Origin: Cyanoderma ruficeps | Taxonomy: Eukaryota; Chordata; Aves; Passeriformes; Timaliidae | Direction of reading: 5' to 3' | Assembly (NCBI GenBank): GCA_008694505.1 | Contig: VZDJ01000594.1 | Span: 9,831,035-9,895,034, forward strand | Length of the DNA stretch: 64,000 bases | Part shown: positions 10,598-21,000 of the stretch, piece by piece | How positions within the stretch are numbered: position 1 is the stretch's first letter | Layout: each line of letters begins with the position of its first letter | Made by a program: the position numbers and the translations under genes | The notes under the pieces: generated by a model | Database searches by the model: none | Seen by the model: the letters and a program-made list of their open reading frames with translations, nothing else | Told to the model about the DNA's origin: nothing

Positions 10598-12280
10598 CTG
10601 TTGGAGCCGCGGGCGAGGAGAGAAACATGGGGAGAAGGTTCCCACCGCAGTGTTAGACCTCGGAGCTGACGTTGGTGGCCCCGTCTCCCCCCGCGCCCCC
10701 CGCCAGCCCCAGCCGCACGGCTCCGTGTAGGGCGCGCGTGACGTGCGCTTGGGCGTGCTTCTGTGGACAAAGGAGACCAGGCTGGGGCCTCTGCATTCCT
10801 CCATTTCCGCAAATTTATAAACAATCTCTCGTTCCCCCTTCTAATAATCCTCCCGTTCGGACGCAGCCAGCACCCCCGGGAGGGGGGGAGAGGGCCCAGG
10901 CTGCCGACAGCAGTAACCCTGTCAGCATTAACATCCCTGCCTATTAGGAAGGAAAGACAAATGCAGCCCAGTTCCCGATAGCAGCGTGAGGAAATTAAAG
11001 CCAAGGTCTAATGCATAGAGCTAGGTTTAGTGTCTGGCAGCATAAAACCATTTTGGCTGCCAAAGCCAATTACACTCACTTTCTCCCAGCTGTAATTTTT
11101 CAAACCTGCCTCCCCACCCGCTTGCCCCATTAACTTATTTACCACCACCTTAAACAAGGGGGGGAAAAATAGAGAAAAAAAAAAAGGAAAAGAAAAGCAA
11201 CCCAAAACACAATGCCTTTCTTCCACAGCAAACAATGGGACTGGTTTTGGAAGGAGAGGACAGGGCAGAACACACACATACGCACACAAGCCATCGGACC
11301 TCTATCTGGCGGGTTCCTGAGAGTTTGGATGACTTTGTAGCGGGAGGGAAGGAGAAGACATATGCATGTCCCCATCACTATAGTGATGTTGTTTTAGCCA
11401 TACAAGATAGTTTTATGCTGCCAGACACTAACCCTTGTTGCTCTCTGGTGCACTCTGCAGTGCTGAAGGGCTACTGGCCCCTACAGCAGCTTGGGAGCCA
11501 AGGGATGTTGGGATTTGCTGGGTATGCAGAGACCAGGTCCCCAAATATTCCCTGGATGCTGAGTCAGCCACCTGCAACTGTGTAATGAAGCCCTTCTCAT
11601 GAAGTAAGGCATGACTTAACCTTGCCAAGTGAAAGCAGTGTTGTGCATTTTCCCCCTTATCTGTTGGATGTCTTTGTCCCCAGCTCCCCAACATGGGGTC
11701 TGATAGAGCCCAGAGAGTGTGATCACCTCTGCCTGCACCCAGCACCAACTTCCCACACATCCTTGCCTTCCCTGAAGGCTGCTGCAGAGCAGCTCAGGAG
11801 TAAGGAGGAAAAAGTATGGCCCTTCTCCTTCACTCAGGAGCCACGCTGACCCCAGACACAAAGCCAACAGGGGATAACCCAGCTGGTGTTGCCTCCTCTG
11901 CAACATCAGCCTCAGCCAGGCCAGGCAGCCAGAACAACTGTGACCCTCTCTGGGGAAAGCTGGATCTCAGTAGAGACATAAGAACAGGCAAGCTCCTACG
12001 AGAGAAAGAGAGCGCTGCAGAAAGGAACATACTTTAAGCAAAATATTTATAATATGATCCAGCAGTAATAGCTATTCTCACGCTCTGCTTTCTCAGTGCG
12101 ATGATGCAAAACAAATGTGTAGTTAAAGGGGGAAAAAAAACAACAAAAAGAAAAAGAGACAGCTCTCCCACTTCAGAGAGCAGCTGCGGAGTCTTTGCAG
12201 CTGTAAATCCCTGGGTTTTAGGGAATTTCAGCCCTGGTGAGCTACAAAATCGCTGCAGTACCAGTAGCACAGTGTCTTAC
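10598..12280 (-). other. GLI2: GLI2 intron, 1.7 kb, with a CpG-dense 3' part
   Basis: This short intron separates the 203-nt and 192-nt exons. Its 3' end (10605-10760 on the plus strand) is strongly CpG-rich. Further inside are a homopurine tract at about 11158-11200 and a short CA-rich run near 11271-11290. An A-rich run lies at about 12128-12155. No other coding sequence was seen. Confidence 0.85.
10605..10760. promoter_or_regulatory. CpG-dense patch next to the 192-nt GLI2 exon; possible internal promoter
   Basis: By eye about 19 CpG dinucleotides fall in roughly 155 bases, against almost none in most of the window, and the stretch is very GC-rich. It contains GCGCGC and TGACGTGC-type strings. 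It starts within 10 bases of the exon's acceptor and extends upstream in the direction of GLI2 transcription. Such density normally means an unmethylated promoter-like island. It may also simply be the edge of a GC-rich exon environment. No TATA box or start site could be assigned. Confidence 0.4.
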
Positions 12281-12483
12281 CGTCAGCAGGACTGAGGCCC
12301 CTGGCAGCAGAGATGACGGAGAGCGTGGGGCTGCTGTGCACAGAGCGGAGGTAGTGCTCCATGTGGGGTGCCACGTAGGGGTGCGGTGGGCTGAAGGGCG
12401 ACTCGCCAGGCCCGGCAGGGTGCGGAGACAGGCGGATGAGGGAGATGTCGGAGATGACGGGGCTGCCGCTCAGAGGAGGAGGC
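12281..12483 (-). CDS. GLI2: GLI2 coding exon (probably coding exon 3), about human residues 86-152
   Basis: This 203-nt exon encodes 67 full codons, starting [20 protein letters not shown] and ending [14 protein letters not shown]. The core includes [17 protein letters not shown] and [16 protein letters not shown], strongly conserved in GLI2 and partly shared with GLI3. The minus-strand acceptor is TTTTCCTTCCCAG (AG at 12485-12484). The donor is ACG|GTAAGAC (GT at 12280-12279). The first base completes Gly from the previous exon, and the last G begins the Val codon finished by the next exon. The length (1 + 201 + 1) fits both phases exactly. The exon is rich in Ser, Pro and His with no globular fold recognised, typical of the disordered N-terminal repressor region. 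Skipping this exon alone would shift the frame. Skipping it with the 106-nt exon removes 309 nt and keeps the frame. Confidence 0.96.
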
Positions 12484-14344
12484 CTGGGAAGGAAAACAGA
12501 CACACACTGTCACTCACAGCCGCCCGGAGCAGGCACAACTGCTTGCCACCCTTCTCTGCCCTGCCCCACCACCCTCACCCACAAGAGAGGAGTTTAAGCG
12601 CATAGTGGGACAATCTTCTCTTCTTGGCATACACAGAGTCTGAAGTTCCCAAGCTTCCTGTGGACAGGCACCAGTATTGCACTAAATATGTATTTATGCA
12701 AGGTGGCTCACCCCAAGTGGGCTGCTGTGGAAAGGGGCACAAGCTGCTTTAGGCAGTGCCTGCACACAGAGGAGGCGTGGAACACACCCTGTGCTAGAGA
12801 TCCTACCCCATCTCCTTGCACAGGGAGGCTGGCCACACAACGATATTTGAGGCAAACCTGGGGTTTGCAAGCTCCTCACTGCCCCTGGATATCCAAATGT
12901 TTAGTGCTGCCACATGCAGAAAGGCCTTGACAGGGCAGTCTGTGCAAGGATGGAATTGTTGCAAGGAGAAGTTATGTGATCTTGAGCTGTGCTTTGCTCA
13001 GCCCAGCATGCGTGGCTTGGCCCGTGCCGGCGCAGCAGCCCCACCTCCTGCGTCCATCATGGCCAGCACAAACCTCCTTGACAGGCTGGTGGTACGGTTC
13101 AGAGGGCAAAAGTTCACGAGAGGTTTTACTGCATGCTTTCTGGGGGCCGCCTCTCTTAAATCCCTCAGATCTTCCTCAGGCCAAGTGCCACCTGAGAATA
13201 AAGTCAGTAAATGCTGAGGGATTTCACAGGTAACAAAAAAAAAGTCACATGCACGTTTCAGTGCTTATGCGGTTTTTTGAAGGGTGAACAAGGCGGACTT
13301 CTCCCAGACACGTGCCCTACTGTACCCTCCAGCCTCTTAGACAAACCACAGAGGATGCAAAGGAGAAAAAGTTACTCACCCTGACCTGAGAAGCAGAAAA
13401 TCTGAGCTAGACACCAAAGGAGGCAGAGCTATCATTAGGCAAAACAAAAGAGAAAAATCTGCTTTGTATTAGCTCTCTCTGTACTCACAGACTGCTGGAA
13501 GCAGAGCTGGTGTAGACACACAGGTCACAGCAGGGACAGCATTCGTCCCTGCCTGGTGCTCTGGCAAAGCTGAGGGAGATGGATGTGCTCCCTGTGGGGC
13601 TGCACCCTAACCACAGAACACAACAGGGATTTGGAGGTCAGGGATCTAGGACATGGGCTGATCTAAGGGAGGGTACTACAAAAACTCTTCACTAAGACTA
13701 TCCAAATATGCCATTAGTGATTGCATGTAAGATCTGTCTCTCCATGCACAGACAACCACAAACACGATGGTCTGAGCAGTTTCAACACGCCACCAGCACC
13801 TCAGGATCTCAGTTCCACCCTGCCTTATCAACAATTCAGGTGTATTTGAATTTATTTGTAATACTTGCATACCACCAAGACCACATAGAAATGTAATATA
13901 AGCTTCGCGGACTTATTCAGCAGTTTAACGAGCATGTTTGTCTTTGTTTGATCTTCGCTGTGTTTCTCTGTCTTTATGATAAATTAGTAAACCTTGTGGC
14001 TTTTTGAACACTTTCTGCTGATGGGTAGTAAATTAAATGCTTTCTGAAATATTAGTAGTTCAAAGTACTTTTCTGTAGCAATACACTCTGCGGCTCAGGG
14101 GTGTGAAATAACAGGCGGTGAGAACTCATCACACATAAAGGCTTTGTGGAGATGCACAGCCACCAAAACAGGTGGCTCATCAGACCCAGGCCGGGGTTTT
14201 GCCAGAGGAACACCCACCAGCATCAGCCCTGTTTTCTTTCATGACAGTGAAAGACAAACTGATGATGGCATGGCTATTTCAGACCTCATAACCTCCCCAC
14301 CTGTGTTGCCATGGCCTTCCATTACCAAAATTATGGGGTGACCA

Positions 14345-14700
14345 AAGTCACTCTCTGGTGCCTCTCGCCATGACGTCAGCCGTGGCGGCGGCGAGCTCAG
14401 GAAACGGCAGCCGAGGCCGCTGGGGCTGGTTTCTGCCGAGGCTGCTAATAAAGGCATCCGAGCACGGAGCCGACCAATTTATTTCTACTGGGGAGGAGGG
14501 AGAAGTGAATCAAAGTCTCTGTTCCAGATTTAGTTTCAATTCATTTCTAATAATCTCCACCGCCTCATCTGGAAAAAATGAAACAGGATTAAAAAAAATG
14601 ATGTCATTAAGAAAACATCTGACTAATTTTTCTTCTGACGAAGACTTAATATAAGTGAGGGGTGATGTAAATTAAAAGCAGCCCCAATCTTCCCTGGGCC
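14345..14700. promoter_or_regulatory. Candidate enhancer with a perfect CRE and homeodomain motifs
   Basis: A perfect palindromic CRE (TGACGTCA) lies at 14371-14378. It is followed by a CpG-containing GC-rich block to about 14475, then by an AT-rich block with repeated TAAT/ATTAA strings. A second CRE/AP-1-like site (TGATGTCAT) lies at 14599-14607. The stretch is free of recognisable repeats and has no supported reading frame. The bipartite composition and motif density resemble deeply conserved developmental enhancers, but conservation was not measured. Confidence 0.35.
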
Positions 14701-15924
14701 ACAGAGCCTGCCTTAATACATAAGCCATGAAAGAAGTTTTCTTACATATACAATAAGTTCCCTCTTTCATCAGTACTCAGAGCTTCTCCCAAAAGGGTTG
14801 TGAACTTCTTTGATGCAGTCCTGGAACTATGTATTACCAGGTTTACGAGCCTTTGGAGCCTCTGCTGATCAAACTGTGAGGCCGACATCTAAAATGTGTG
14901 TAACAATATGAAGGGTTTGCTGCTCATTCTCTCTGTGCTAAATTAGGCAGAAATGCTGGAGTCCCTCAGAGTAGGAAAACTCCACCCTGAACAAAGAGGT
15001 AACACTGGGAAAAAGATCAAGAATTTTCCCAAAATGCATACAGCTGGAAACGCAGCTGGTGTTTGAACATGAGGTTGGCCCTGTGCACAAAGACTGGGCT
15101 AGAGAGCAGGCAGCTCCTTATGGCTCTGCTTAAAGCCTGTCCTTGCTCACTGGTCCATCTGTGGACTAGGACAGCCATACTCCCATCAAGGTCTGGCTCC
15201 TGTGAGCCCTTCCTCCCAGGCAAGCATCACCTCTCACTGTTGTACACCTACAGTTCTAGCAAAACAACATCCCACAGTGAAGCATGTCGTAAAATAACGT
15301 GGCTTCCAGGAGTTGCCTACTGGGAACAACTCACTCAGCCAGGGGCATCCTCTGCTCCTAACTCCCCACAGGTTTGATTTTTCCCCACTTTTTTCCCAGT
15401 TGCATAATTTCTTTTTCTGCACTGAGCCATCACATTGGCACTGCAACTACACAGTGGGAGGCAGCTGTATCCTGACAGGTCTGATCCTTGCAGAGGAGAA
15501 CCATCACATTCTGCTCTTTAGAGGCAGTGGATGAGAGATGAAGCAGTGCTGGGGCAAGGCAGCTCTGTCCCAATGTCCAGCTCACATCCAGGGCATGCAG
15601 GGCTCTCCATGCCCATGCCCCAGGCCCTGCAGTGAGACAGCCTTCTGCTTGGTGTGGTGAACCAGCCCGTGCAATGAAGCCATGGTGCCAGAGCTGCATT
15701 CTTCAGCCCGTCCATAGAGTTCCCTGTCCAGACCTCTGTTATCCATGTCACTCCCTCCTTCTTTCCTGGATCCCACAGATGGCATGAGGAAAACACCCCA
15801 CCACCTGAGGGAGAGCTTCTGGCTTTCCTCATCACACAATGCTCTAAAAATGTTGCTGTCTGCAGTTGGATGAGGGATTTCACCTGACCACATATATCTC
15901 TGGAGAAAGTGGGATTCTGGTTTT

Positions 15925-16110
15925 CAAATAGGCTAAGGGAATTGGGCGTCCAAACGCCATTAAATTTAATGTGAGCCAGGGGCCTGTTTTCCCCGCGGCT
16001 CCAGCGAGAAGCCCAGGCTCTATAATTAATGCTCAGGACTTGCAGAGCAATTTGCATCTCTGACAAAGCATGTGAGCTTGGATTCATTTCCTCCCCCACC
16101 CATGAGTGGC
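15925..16110. promoter_or_regulatory. Candidate conserved element with a perfect octamer site
   Basis: Contains a perfect POU/octamer site (ATTTGCAT, 16050-16057), a TAATTAAT homeodomain-type string at about 16023-16030, and a palindromic AT string (ATTAAATTTAAT) near 15959-15970. Isolated CpGs are retained. It underlies part of a 218-codon minus-strand open frame (15518-16174) that resembles no known protein. Confidence 0.25.
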
Positions 16111-17599
16111 TTTTCCTTTGCTGCTCTTTAACAGAGGGAGACACTGAGGTGTGGGAGACATTACCTGATGCCACCTAAGGGCTGCAGGGCCTCATGGTGA
16201 TGCTGGGGGCATACAAGCTACTAAAGGCTTTACAGAGCAGGTCTTTACCAGTGCAGTGGATGACCCCTCTGGAGAGCAGAAATCCTGGCACAATTTCCCT
16301 GACTTCAGCTGCCTGCAGAGCAGAACTGTGGGGCAGCGGTATCATGTGACAGCGGAGGAACACAATCAGCAAAAGGACAGATACCAGCATTTGAGGCATG
16401 ACACACACTGCCTGTGAGACTTCTGGTTGTTTCCCAGGAGCTGATCACTCCCTAACAGTCCTTCACTGGGGAAAAGAGATCTGCTTAATTTTCTTGCCTC
16501 TTGAGTTTTGCTGAAAGGAGTGACAGCTTGTCTGAAGCTCTGCAGTCTCATCCCAAAGTCTGGGGGAGGGAGCTGGTATTTTCCTTTGAAAACCAAGGCA
16601 AAGAAACCTCAGCCCATGGTTTTCAATGAGGCAGAGCACCATTCTCCTGTGTGTGCCCTGGAGCCTGGCAGGTGCTTGTCTTTGATGCTGCTGCTGGATG
16701 CAGTGCTGAGAAAGAACCCTCGTGGTCCCATGGCAGAGGAGCAGCATTCTCTCTGTGGAACTGGGCTGGGCTCCTGGGAAGGGACAGCCTCAGGAACTGG
16801 CAAAACCAGCGCTGGCTGCTATGGAAAGAGCCTTGGGGTGACTTTTTCCCGCTCTCCCTCAGTGGACATGCATCAGCAATCCCACAATCTTGCGTGATGG
16901 ACATGAGGCAACATCTCGCCACTGCGGTGAGTGTGCAGCCTCTGCAAGGGGCACTCAGCAATGAACATAACAGTTAAAGAAGTTGCACATTTCTGAAATA
17001 ATCTCCATCAGTTAAATAAACCCCAGAAAAATGCAGACAATTACCAAGCACTAATGTTCCATGACTAGTCTAAATTAATACTTATGTGACAAATAAATTC
17101 CTTCTGCAGAAAACAAAGGGCTGAATACTTTTCCATATGCTTAATGGAATATAGACACTTGAAGGCAATTGTTTCGCTCTACAATAAGGAAATGCATAGC
17201 TGCTAAACAGATATAGAAGCAAGGAACAGAACTACTCATGGAGGGGGTATCATACCCTGGTAGAATTTTGCTATTAAAAAAAAAAAGCTTTTAAAGCCAA
17301 CCATCCTTTTTAAACCCCACATAAACCCCCTCGCTTTTATTTTGGTTTCTGTTTTTCCAAGTCCTGTGTACCTAAAATACCACCTTTGTCTGAAGGAGAT
17401 GGAGGAAAGCCATACAGACAACTGAAAAATGAACTGCTCTCATGGCAGAAACAGTATGGATGGGATGCCAAAGCTGTATTCAACAGGAAGCCTAAAGTGC
17501 CCCAGGATTCATGCTAAATGATTCAGTCTAAACAGCTCTCACCAGCCCCTCAGCTTCACCTCTGTTTATTTCTGATTTAAAGTCCCTTACAACAGGAAG

Positions 17600-18070
17600 G
17601 GCGAGAGGTCGCAACAGTTGTGCGGTACCCTGAGGATCAAACCCCGCGAGGTCCCTCAAAACAAGGTAACTTCCAGAGGTCAAACCTGGGCCACGACTAT
17701 CAAATTCACATGGCATTCGGCCATTCACAAAGATTTCCCTCCCTGCCGTTTTTCCAGCTGGGAGCGCCGGGGATGTGCCGCAGGAGCGGCACTGAGCTGC
17801 CTCGCAGCCGCCTCTCCCCGCAGCCGCTGCCAGGGAGCGCAGGGCAGCCTGGTAATGAGGCGATGGGGAATCACCGGCGCTTCCCAGCTCCCCCAGCACT
17901 GCAACAAGTTGATAATTACCCAGTAAAGTGACCCGATGATCGAATGTAAGACTATCAACGTGGAGAGCCAGCCTATGTGTCCCTCTGCAAAGAGATCGAG
18001 ATGGGGACTCAAGAGACATCACTGCTAACTCCCAGCCCCCGCTCCATCGGGATGCACAGCACAAGTAATA
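17600..18070. promoter_or_regulatory. Candidate conserved element, GC-rich then mixed
   Basis: The left part (17745-17880) is CpG-containing and GC-rich. The right part (17890-17990) has many retained CpGs in a moderate-GC setting, with GATAATTACC and GATGATCGAATG strings. A 178-codon open frame covers the region on the minus strand, but it has no recognisable domain and no splice support, and is best explained by the base composition. Confidence 0.25.
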
Positions 18071-21000
18071 TTTTTTCCCTTGTATCTTCTCAGCTCTAAA
18101 ATAAGGTTAATAATTTTTTTCATACTCATGAAGATGAATATATAGAAAATCAGAGCTACCATTACTAATTCAGCAGTTAATGGTCTCACTTATAAGATGT
18201 TACAGAGATAGTGAATCTGAACAAAAACTGTTACAGCTTTTCTGCAGAAATTTAATGGGCGTGTTTCACACAGTTTGTATTTTCTCTTTTCCCCTCAAAC
18301 CTATCTTTGAGAAAAAAAAGGAAGCATAATAATAACAAATAAAGATTTATAACAATAAAATATCTATTTAAAAAGTTATTTTTATCAACAATGGTAAGTT
18401 CTCATTAGATGGATTTATGGATGGAATTGGTAAATTCAGCATTGCAACAAGACTGTATGGCAAAACTAGATGCTTTTCTAAAAGATGAGCTTTAAGTGCA
18501 CTGGCAAGGTTTGGAGTTCTAATAGTAGGAAACAGTAATTTCTCCCACTGTAGAAATTAAAGAGGGGAATCCTATGGCCAGTGTTGCAGATGTCAGATCA
18601 GATAACCATGGTAATTCCACTGGGCCTTAACAGCTAAGAATCTCAGAATATGAAATCCTTTATTTGCACATTTGTGGTGTGGGCAGCGCTTTGAGAAGGA
18701 TTTACGTAGACACTATGAAAATCCCACTCCACATCCATTGGCAATGGTAGATGTCTTGCCTAAAGTCTAATCCTGTACTACCGAAATCAAAGAAAACTCT
18801 GACACCAATGGGAGGAGCAACATGAACAGGTCTCCAACACAACTCCTACATTTTTCATCTACACAGTATCATAATCTAAGGCAGGTACAAACTCTTTGCA
18901 TCATTTTTTCCCATCCCTTAGACTTAATGCTACTTCTAGTATATGAGTAATTTAAATACTCGCTCCAGGTAAGAAAAAGAATTTTTTTGCTACAAAAGTG
19001 GAAAAAAACCAGTGGTAAACATCTTTCATTTTTCCTTTTGAAAGACTATTCCATATTTAAACATACCTGGCTTCAATGCTATATTTAAAATAGCTAAACC
19101 CAAGAAAAAAATCAAACAACCTATTTGATTTCACCTGATATATATATATTTTTAATAATGAAATCAAAAGTGTTTTGGTTTAGAGTTTGAAACCTTTTTC
19201 ATCTACGTTCCACCATAAGTTAACAATCTTTTTAAGCTCACAGATTGCTGGCACCCTAAGTGGGGACAGGGGCAAGTTTTGGAGGGAGCAAAGTTGGGAG
19301 CCTGAGCATAGGAATTGGTTCCCAGATTAAAACCTCTTCCAACCACATATGGTTTCTCATTGCACTTGTGCTGCATTTACCACAACAAGGGTCTAGTATT
19401 GGCTGACATTTGTAGCCGCAACTGCAACACAACAACAATAACAATATTGCTTTTAAAATGAAGAAACCCGCAAATTTTCATAAGTAAGGTTGCCCTCCAT
19501 TATACAACACATAAAGAAGCAAGACATCAAAGGTAGAAATTAGGGTTGATATGGGACCTTCAAACCCAAATCAAATTAGTGTCTTAGGGAGAGATCTTTG
19601 ATTTAAGCTTAATAGTGGTAATTTTTTCTCGGATTGTTTTATACTTAATCAGCCACACAACCCACTGTGCAGACATATGTTCCCAAAGCACATCAAAGCA
19701 AGTAAACATTCTGTTTCAGATCCTGATATCCTTTTTTTTATCCAATTATCTTACTTACATGATCTTTTAATTTAAGTTCTGAAAGCCCACCTTTTCACAC
19801 AAGCTTTCCTTTAGGAATGGAGGTAGAAGGATGACCAGCTCAGTTCTTATGAGATACTTGCCAAAAAAACTGCACAACGAATAAATCAAAGCACAGCAGA
19901 TGAGGCCCTAAGATAGTTTCTTGAGAGATTAATGATGAAAGCCTTCAGAGAAGAAGCATATTTTAAGAAGGGGAACTTCAAGGAAGGTAGCTGAGGGGGA
20001 GAGAAGGAAGAAAAGTGAGAGAAAAGGCATGAAGAAAAGCATGGATAGAAGTGCAGGGGCCAGTGAAAGGAAGCAAGCCTAAGCAAACCTGGAGGCATGT
20101 GAGCTTCAGGTTGAAACCACCAGGCACGAGAACTTGATTCCAGTAGTCACAAATGTTGAGAGTTGGGGTGTCAAAAGACTGCAGGGTCAGGGTGGGGAGG
20201 GGATGAAGCCTGGGTAGTGGCATGGCTGATTGAAGGAGCAAGCCAGGTGGGAATCAGTGGGGAAAAAGATGAGGAGAGGTGTACACGCAGACCAGATCCC
20301 GATGGCAGAGCTGAGGGAGATCTGAGAGGAATCAACACTGGTGTGGGGATGTGGGAAATGGGTGTTAGAGAGATGTGCCAGATGTGACACAGCCATTTCT
20401 CTATTTCATCTCATTGTTTTCCCTTGGGACACATGTTGAGGATATTAGCACTTTCAAGTGAATACTCTGCTTGTAGCTGTGAAGACTTTGGGCTTGGGAA
20501 AACAAATGGAAGTGCATGTTTGTGGGGAAGAAATCTGAGTTTTTGAATCCCTGCCCAGTGTCTTCTTCCTATGCTACTTTTGGGTGGAGGCTTCTCTGCC
20601 TTAAAAGGTTATAACATTCAAGTGCTACAGAAGAGTTTAGCATTTAAAAGACAATTCCGATACTACTTCGGAAAAGTCTGTTTCCATGTTATGCCAGCAC
20701 TAATCCACTGAGTAGAGAGAACGACAGTGGCAGCAACACCACAGCAACGGAGCTCATGGAAGAGTCAGGCAAACCACAGAAAATGCTTATTCATTCATTA
20801 CACTTTAAATCTGCCTTGGCTCCATACCTGTCATATCCCAGAAAAGCAAAAAAAAGACCATTCCTCTTCATCATGACTGTAATACAATCAACTGGCTGCA
20901 GCATTACTCTAACCAACGTTAACTAACAGAGTCTGTGTCTGACATCTATAATTTCATGTTAACAAATTAGGTAGACTCCTGCATTTCCTGGTACCTTGAA

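Noticed and set aside
10398..10628. Open frame extending 31 bases upstream of the 192-nt exon and 8 bases past its donor
   Set aside because: The extra residues at both ends are intron read-through; the AG at 10599-10598 and GT at 10405-10404 define the exon.
10227..10730. Plus-strand 167-codon open frame
   Set aside because: It runs antisense to the 192-nt GLI2 exon and through the CpG-dense patch, which lowers stop-codon frequency.
12228..12503. Open frame extending beyond both ends of the 203-nt exon
   Set aside because: Residues before PPPLSG and after SPAD are intronic; junction phases fit only with the trimmed exon.
12237..12605. Plus-strand 122-codon open frame
   Set aside because: It is the antisense shadow of the GLI2 exon at 12281-12483 and resembles no protein.
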